From the NCBI RefSeq assembly GCF_003264365.1, contig NZ_PYAK01000049.1, positions 1-45,306 of the forward strand: a stretch of DNA of 45,306 nucleotides, read 5' to 3'. This document shows, piece by piece, positions 41,872-45,306 of this stretch (the stretch's first letter is position 1; each line of letters starts with the position of its first letter). Origin of the DNA: Micromonospora noduli. Its GTDB lineage: Bacteria; Actinomycetota; Actinomycetes; Mycobacteriales; Micromonosporaceae. The translations under genes were made by a program, and so were the position numbers. The notes beneath the pieces were generated by a model. It saw nothing but the letters and a program-made list of their open reading frames with translations. It had not been told where the DNA came from and ran no database searches.

Positions 41872-42860
41872 TGGCCACGGAGACGCTCACCATCGGCAAG
41901 GCCCTCAACACCGGTCTGCGCCGCGCCCTGGAGAACGACCCCAAGGTCGTCATCATGGGCGAGGACGTCGGCAAGCTCGGCGGCGTCTTCCGGATCACCG
42001 ATGGTCTCCAGAAGGACTTCGGCGACCAGCGGGTGATCGACACCCCGTTGGCCGAGTCCGGCATCATCGGCACCGCGGTCGGTCTGGCCATCCGTGGCTA
42101 CCGGCCGGTCTGCGAGATCCAGTTCGACGGCTTCGTCTACCCCGCGTACGACCAGATCGTGTCGCAGGTGGCGAAGATGCACTACCGCTCGGGCGGCAGG
42201 CTCAGCATCCCCATGGTGATCCGGATCCCGTTCGGCGGCGGCATCGGCGCGGTCGAGCACCACTCCGAGTCGCCGGAGGCGTACTTCGCGCACACCGCCG
42301 GCCTGAAGGTGGTGACCTGCTCCAACCCGCAGGACGCGTACGTGATGATCCAGCAGGCCATCGCCTCGGACGACCCGATCGTCTTCCTGGAGCCCAAGCG
42401 GCGCTACTGGGAAAAGGGCCAGGTCGACCTGGATGCACCGCTGTCCGACGCGTACCCCCTGCACTCGGCCCGGGTCGTGCGGCCCGGCACCGACGTCACC
42501 GTGCTGGCCTACGGCCCGATGGTGCGGACCTGTCTGGATGCGGCGACCGCCGCCGCCGAGGACGGCCGGGAGCTGGAGGTCATCGACCTGCGCTCGCTCT
42601 CGCCGCTGGACCTGACCGCGGCGTACGAGTCGGTGAAGCGCACCGGCCGTGTGGTCGTGGTGCACGAGGCGCCGTCCAACATCGGCCTCGGCGCCGAGTT
42701 GGCCGCCCGGATCACCGAGGAGTGCTTCTACTCCCTGGAGTCGCCAGTGCTGCGGGTGACCGGCTTCGACACCCCCTACCCGGCCGCCCGGGTGGAGGAG
42801 GAGTACCTGCCCGACCTCGACCGGGTGCTCGACGCTGTCGACCGCACCTTCGGCTGGTGA
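41871..42860 (+). CDS. 2-oxoacid dehydrogenase E1 component, beta subunit
   Basis: 329-aa transketolase-type subunit (MATETLTIGKALNTGLRRALENDPKVVIMGEDVGKLGGVF), with the EIQFDGFVYPAYDQIVSQVAKMHYRSGG region and C-terminal transketolase domain (VIDLRSLSPLDLTAAYESVKRTGRVVVVHEAP). It forms the alpha2-beta2 E1 that makes hydroxyalkyl-TPP and reductively acylates E2. Length and motifs are full and normal. Translation is coupled to E1-alpha by the 1-bp overlap. Confidence 0.96.
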   Translation: MATETLTIGKALNTGLRRALENDPKVVIMGEDVGKLGGVFRITDGLQKDFGDQRVIDTPLAESGIIGTAVGLAIRGYRPVCEIQFDGFVYPAYDQIVSQVAKMHYRSGGRLSIPMVIRIPFGGGIGAVEHHSESPEAYFAHTAGLKVVTCSNPQDAYVMIQQAIASDDPIVFLEPKRRYWEKGQVDLDAPLSDAYPLHSARVVRPGTDVTVLAYGPMVRTCLDAATAAAEDGRELEVIDLRSLSPLDLTAAYESVKRTGRVVVVHEAPSNIGLGAELAARITEECFYSLESPVLRVTGFDTPYPAARVEEEYLPDLDRVLDAVDRTFGW

Positions 42861-42865
42861 GCGAC

Positions 42866-44323
42866 ATGTCCCGGATCAAGACGTTCAACCTGCCCGACCT
42901 GGGCGAGGGGCTGACCGAGGGCGAGATCCTGGCCTGGCTGGTCAAGGTCGGCGACACCATCGAGCTGAACCAGCCGATCGTCGAGGTGGAGACGGCGAAG
43001 GCGGCAGTGGAGATCCCGGCGAAGTGGGCCGGGCAGGTGCAGGCGATCCACCACCCGGAGGGCACCACGGTCGAGGTCGGTACGCCGATCATCGCGATCG
43101 ACACCGACCCGGGTGCCGGGCCGCTGGAGGCGCCGTCGACCACGGCCACGCCCAGCGGTGACCTGCCCACCCCGTCGGCGGCCTCGCTGGCGGCGGTGGA
43201 GGTGGCACCGGCCGAGGGCATGATCGAGCCCGGCCTGATCGGCGGTGCGGCCCCTGGCGGGCGGACGGCGGTGCTGGTCGGCTACGGCCCACGGACGACA
43301 GCCGCGAAGCGTCGCCCCCGCAAGGGCGCGGTCCCGGCACAGGCCGTGGCGGCTCCCGCACCGACCGCGCCGACTCCACCACCGGTGGTCACGCCGGTAG
43401 CGGCGCCGGCTCAGAACGGGCGGGCCGCGACGGCCACTGGCGGCGTGCTGGCCAAGCCGCCGGTGCGCAAGCTCGCCAAGGATCTCGGGGTCGACCTTGG
43501 CACGTTGACCGGGTCCGGGCCGCTTGGCTCGATCACCCGGGAGGACGTGCAGCAGGCGGCGAGCGGTGCGAGCGTGGTGGTTGCCGAGCCGATCGCGGCG
43601 ACGACCGCGCCCAGCTTCGGCGCGGACCGGGAGCAGCGCATCCCGGTCAAGGGCGTCCGCAAGCTGACCGCCGAGAACATGTCCCGCTCGGCGTTCACCG
43701 CCCCGCACGTGACGGAGTTCCTGACCGTCGACGTGACCCGGGCGATGAAGGCCCTGGACCGGCTGCGCGGTCGACGGGAGTGGCGCGACGTACGGGTCTC
43801 GCCGCTGCTGCTGGTGGCGAAGGCGGTGCTGCTGGCGGTACAACGGCACCCGATGGTCAACTCGACCTGGGCGGGCGACGAGATCGTGGTCAAGGAGTAC
43901 GTCAACCTCGGCATCGCGGCGGCCACCGAGCGCGGTCTGATCGTGCCCAACGTCAAGGACGCCGGCCGACTCTCGCTGCGGGAGTTGGCGGACGCGCTGA
44001 CCGACCTGGTGCAGACGGCGAAGTCCGGCCGCACCTCGCCGGCGGCCATGTCCGGCGGCACCCTGACCATCACCAACGTCGGCGTGTTCGGGGTGGACAC
44101 CGGCACACCGATCCTGCCGCCGGGTGAGTCCGCGATCCTGGCCTTCGGCGCGGTGCGGGAGATGCCCTGGGTGCACAAGGGCAAGGTCAAGGTTCGCCAG
44201 GTCACCACGCTGGGGCTGAGCTTCGACCACCGGATCATCGACGGTGAGCTGGGCTCGAAGTTCCTGCGGGACGTCGGCGACTTCCTCACGGATCCGGAGG
44301 CGGCGCTGCTCGCCTGGACCTGA
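42866..44323 (+). CDS. 2-oxoacid dehydrogenase E2 component (dihydrolipoamide acyltransferase)
   Basis: 485-aa core acyltransferase: one N-terminal lipoyl domain with lipoyl-Lys45 (ETAKAA), a long Pro/Ala linker (about 90-190) with an insert EGMIEPGLIGGAAPGGRTAVLVGYG, a peripheral subunit-binding domain (VRKLAKDLGVDLGTLTGSGPLGSITREDV, about 196-224) and a catalytic domain ending with the active-site SFDHRIIDGELGS. A GTG at 42857 overlapping the E1-beta stop is a possible alternative start; the ATG at 42866 is preferred because GGTGAG precedes it. Together with E1 it needs an E3 lipoamide dehydrogenase, which is not in the window. Confidence 0.95.
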   Translation: MSRIKTFNLPDLGEGLTEGEILAWLVKVGDTIELNQPIVEVETAKAAVEIPAKWAGQVQAIHHPEGTTVEVGTPIIAIDTDPGAGPLEAPSTTATPSGDLPTPSAASLAAVEVAPAEGMIEPGLIGGAAPGGRTAVLVGYGPRTTAAKRRPRKGAVPAQAVAAPAPTAPTPPPVVTPVAAPAQNGRAATATGGVLAKPPVRKLAKDLGVDLGTLTGSGPLGSITREDVQQAASGASVVVAEPIAATTAPSFGADREQRIPVKGVRKLTAENMSRSAFTAPHVTEFLTVDVTRAMKALDRLRGRREWRDVRVSPLLLVAKAVLLAVQRHPMVNSTWAGDEIVVKEYVNLGIAAATERGLIVPNVKDAGRLSLRELADALTDLVQTAKSGRTSPAAMSGGTLTITNVGVFGVDTGTPILPPGESAILAFGAVREMPWVHKGKVKVRQVTTLGLSFDHRIIDGELGSKFLRDVGDFLTDPEAALLAWT

Positions 44324-44340
44324 TCGTTTCGAACGCCAGC

Positions 44341-44384
44341 CACGGCCGGTGTGCCACGGGTTAACGCCCGGCACACCGGCCGTG
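44341..44384 (+). terminator. Terminator of the 2-oxoacid dehydrogenase operon
   Basis: Perfect 15-bp stem (44341-44355 with 44370-44384) with a GGG/CCC mini-stem in the loop, 18 bp after the E2 stop. Confidence 0.8.
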
Positions 44385-44434
44385 TCCGTTGGGCGACGAA
44401 ACCATCGGCCAGATGGCCTGTTGACCTTTGATTG

Positions 44435-44460
44435 TTAGGCAGGTGTCTCAGCTCACCTAA
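44435..44460. promoter_or_regulatory. Imperfect inverted repeat upstream of the 45-aa gene
   Basis: Nested inverted repeats: AGGTG/CACCT (44441-44445 with 44454-44458) and TTAGG/CCTAA (44435-44439 with 44456-44460). A TTGACC (44421-44426) lies just before. The CTCACCTAA half resembles one half of an actinobacterial iron box, but the other half does not fit at the right spacing. Confidence 0.3.
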
Positions 44461-44541
44461 TAATCGATGGAAATTCGGCGGCTCCTGCTGTTGAATAGAG
44501 GCATCAGGGGCTGACAACCGAATAGCTAGGGGGACCCACCA

Positions 44542-44679
44542 ATGAGCATGATCGAGCGAATCCGCAACCACCGCGACGCGACCCGCCGCGCCCGTGCCAT
44601 CGAGCACGCGCTGCGCTCGGCGAACTCGCCGGCGGTTCGCGAGGAGATCCTCGTCATCGCCCAGCGTCACATGAGCTGA
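44542..44679 (+). CDS. Small basic helical protein, 45 aa
   Basis: 45-aa ORF, MSMIERIRNHRDATRRARAI then EHALRSANSPAVREEILVIA and QRHMS. It is rich in Arg and helix formers and has coding-like third positions. I recall very similar tiny proteins in other Micromonosporaceae, but have not checked. AGGGGGA (44528-44534) precedes the ATG with 7-nt spacing, and a strong hairpin follows at 44711. The composition suggests nucleic-acid or membrane-surface binding; no function known. Confidence 0.75.
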   Translation: MSMIERIRNHRDATRRARAIEHALRSANSPAVREEILVIAQRHMS

Positions 44680-45022
44680 CGCTCCACGACATTCCTCACC
44701 TCCTCCAGATCGATGGCCCACCCGGCCCACCGGGTGGGCCATCGGCGTTTCCCAACCACCACCACCGGGATTCCGCCCTGCCGCAGCGCCCGGTACGGTG
44801 GGCTTCGGTCGCCGCCCGCCGACCCGGCAGAGGCCGAGCCGACAAAAACTGCTCGACATCAACCGGCCACGGTGAGTGACGACCAGTGCTCCTTGGACGT
44901 GTCGTGCCACCACCCGATACCGTGCGGGGAGCCGGCACAGCGGTACGCCGGTGACGCCGGCAGCCACGCCGAGGAGACCGATCGGCACCGGCGAGCCGAC
45001 ATGTGATGGAGGAGGCGCACCC
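44680..45022. other. 343-bp spacer holding one terminator and otherwise no clear gene
   Basis: Besides the hairpin at 44711-44744 I see no credible gene; the short open frames on both strands lack ribosome binding sites. The segment 44870-45000 is less GC-biased and probably contains the promoter of the Pro/Ala-rich gene. Confidence 0.5.
44711..44744 (+). terminator. Terminator of the 45-aa gene
   Basis: Perfect 15-bp stem (44711-44725 with 44730-44744), loop CCCA, followed by GCGTTT. Confidence 0.78.
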
Positions 45023-45306
45023 ATGACGTCCGAGGGCCCGCACCGACCCGGCCAAGAGCCGGACGAGGTGTCACCGGGCGCCGGCGGACCGGCGCCGTAC
45101 GGCGACCGCCCGGCGCAGCCGGACAACGGCCAGAACGCCGCCGGCCCCGACCTGGGCTGGGCACCCCCGCCCCCGACACGGCCCAGCCCGTCGGCGCCGG
45201 CATGGGCGACCCAGTCCGAGCAGCCGCCGGCCCCCGCCTGGGGTGCCGCCGCCGCTGCGCAGCCCAACGACCCGGCGCAGCCCGCCTGGGCCGCCGGCGG
45301 TGGCGC
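45023..45306 (+). CDS. N-terminus of a Pro/Ala-rich protein (3' end outside window)
   Basis: Open frame from an ATG with an excellent GGAGGAGG (45008-45015, 7-nt spacing) running off the window end with no stop, 94 codons visible. Sequence is low-complexity: Pro, Ala, Gly, Gln, Asp with several Trp (for example APAWATQSEQPPAPAWGAAA). Such disordered cytoplasmic N-termini in this group of organisms often precede ATPase, kinase or TM domains; which one applies here cannot be seen. It is similar in style to the proline-rich N-terminus at the left edge of the window. Confidence 0.8.
   Translation, partial: MTSEGPHRPGQEPDEVSPGAGGPAPYGDRPAQPDNGQNAAGPDLGWAPPPPTRPSPSAPAWATQSEQPPAPAWGAAAAAQPNDPAQPAWAAGGG

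Noticed and set aside
44441..44460. Iron-box (DmdR/IdeR) operator
   Set aside because: Only one half, CTCACCTAA, fits; the other half does not match at the required spacing.
44713..45006. 97-codon plus-strand frame in the spacer before the Pro/Ala-rich gene
   Set aside because: It starts inside a terminator hairpin, has no ribosome binding site and no protein-like pattern.

Overview
This is a GC-rich actinobacterial chromosome segment. The codon bias, many GTG starts, leaderless-type promoters, the dnaK-grpE-dnaJ-hspR order with HspR-type operators, SigE-family sigma factor, DUF3151 and DUF2617/DUF4247 proteins all fit a Streptomyces/Micromonospora-like organism. Several protein sequences look closest to Micromonosporaceae, but that is from memory and not from a search. 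I see no rRNA, tRNA, CRISPR array, insertion sequence or phage. The window reads as ordinary chromosome, with most interest in conserved but uncharacterised membrane and cell-envelope operons.

Layout. 1-5.4 kb: the 3' part of a proline-rich ParA/MinD-like ATPase gene, a DUF3151 gene, a LOG-like Rossmann protein, class II fructose-bisphosphate aldolase, a small holin-like membrane protein and a small acidic protein. 5.5-10.5 kb: a cell-surface locus with two paralogous LPITG wall-anchored proteins around a SigE-family sigma factor and a LytR-CpsA-Psr protein that occupies the anti-sigma position. 10.6-17.2 kb: a DedA protein convergent with a long minus-strand run (126-aa protein, three paralogous four-TM proteins, a DUF4178 protein, SDR oxidoreductase, pyrE, ArsR repressor).

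17.2-21 kb: a tightly packed five-gene operon, DUF4178 - DUF2617 - DUF4247 - DUF350 - membrane-embedded aminopropyltransferase (spermidine synthase-like). This is the best candidate here for a coherent, poorly described system. Its first gene has a paralogue at 15.2-15.8 kb with a near-identical 44-bp leader. 21.1-25.7 kb: clpB under an HspR operator, then a divergent TetR regulator/epoxide hydrolase pair with two matching operators. 25.8-28.9 kb: a KhtTU-like K+/H+ antiporter pair, a GNAT acetyltransferase and two small uncharacterised genes.

29-33.7 kb: the complete dnaK-grpE-dnaJ-hspR heat-shock operon with HAIR-type operators upstream of dnaK. HspR made here would be expected to repress both its own operon and clpB. 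33.7-40.2 kb: a translationally coupled pair of dynamin-like membrane GTPases divergent from dnaK, a 407-aa unknown, a PAP2-family membrane protein and a Pro/Asp-repeat surface protein. 40.7-44.3 kb: E1-alpha, E1-beta and E2 subunits of a 2-oxoacid dehydrogenase complex. 44.5-45.3 kb: a 45-aa basic small protein and the start of a Pro/Ala-rich protein that runs off the window.

Most gene ends are marked by strong GC hairpins, several shared between convergent genes.
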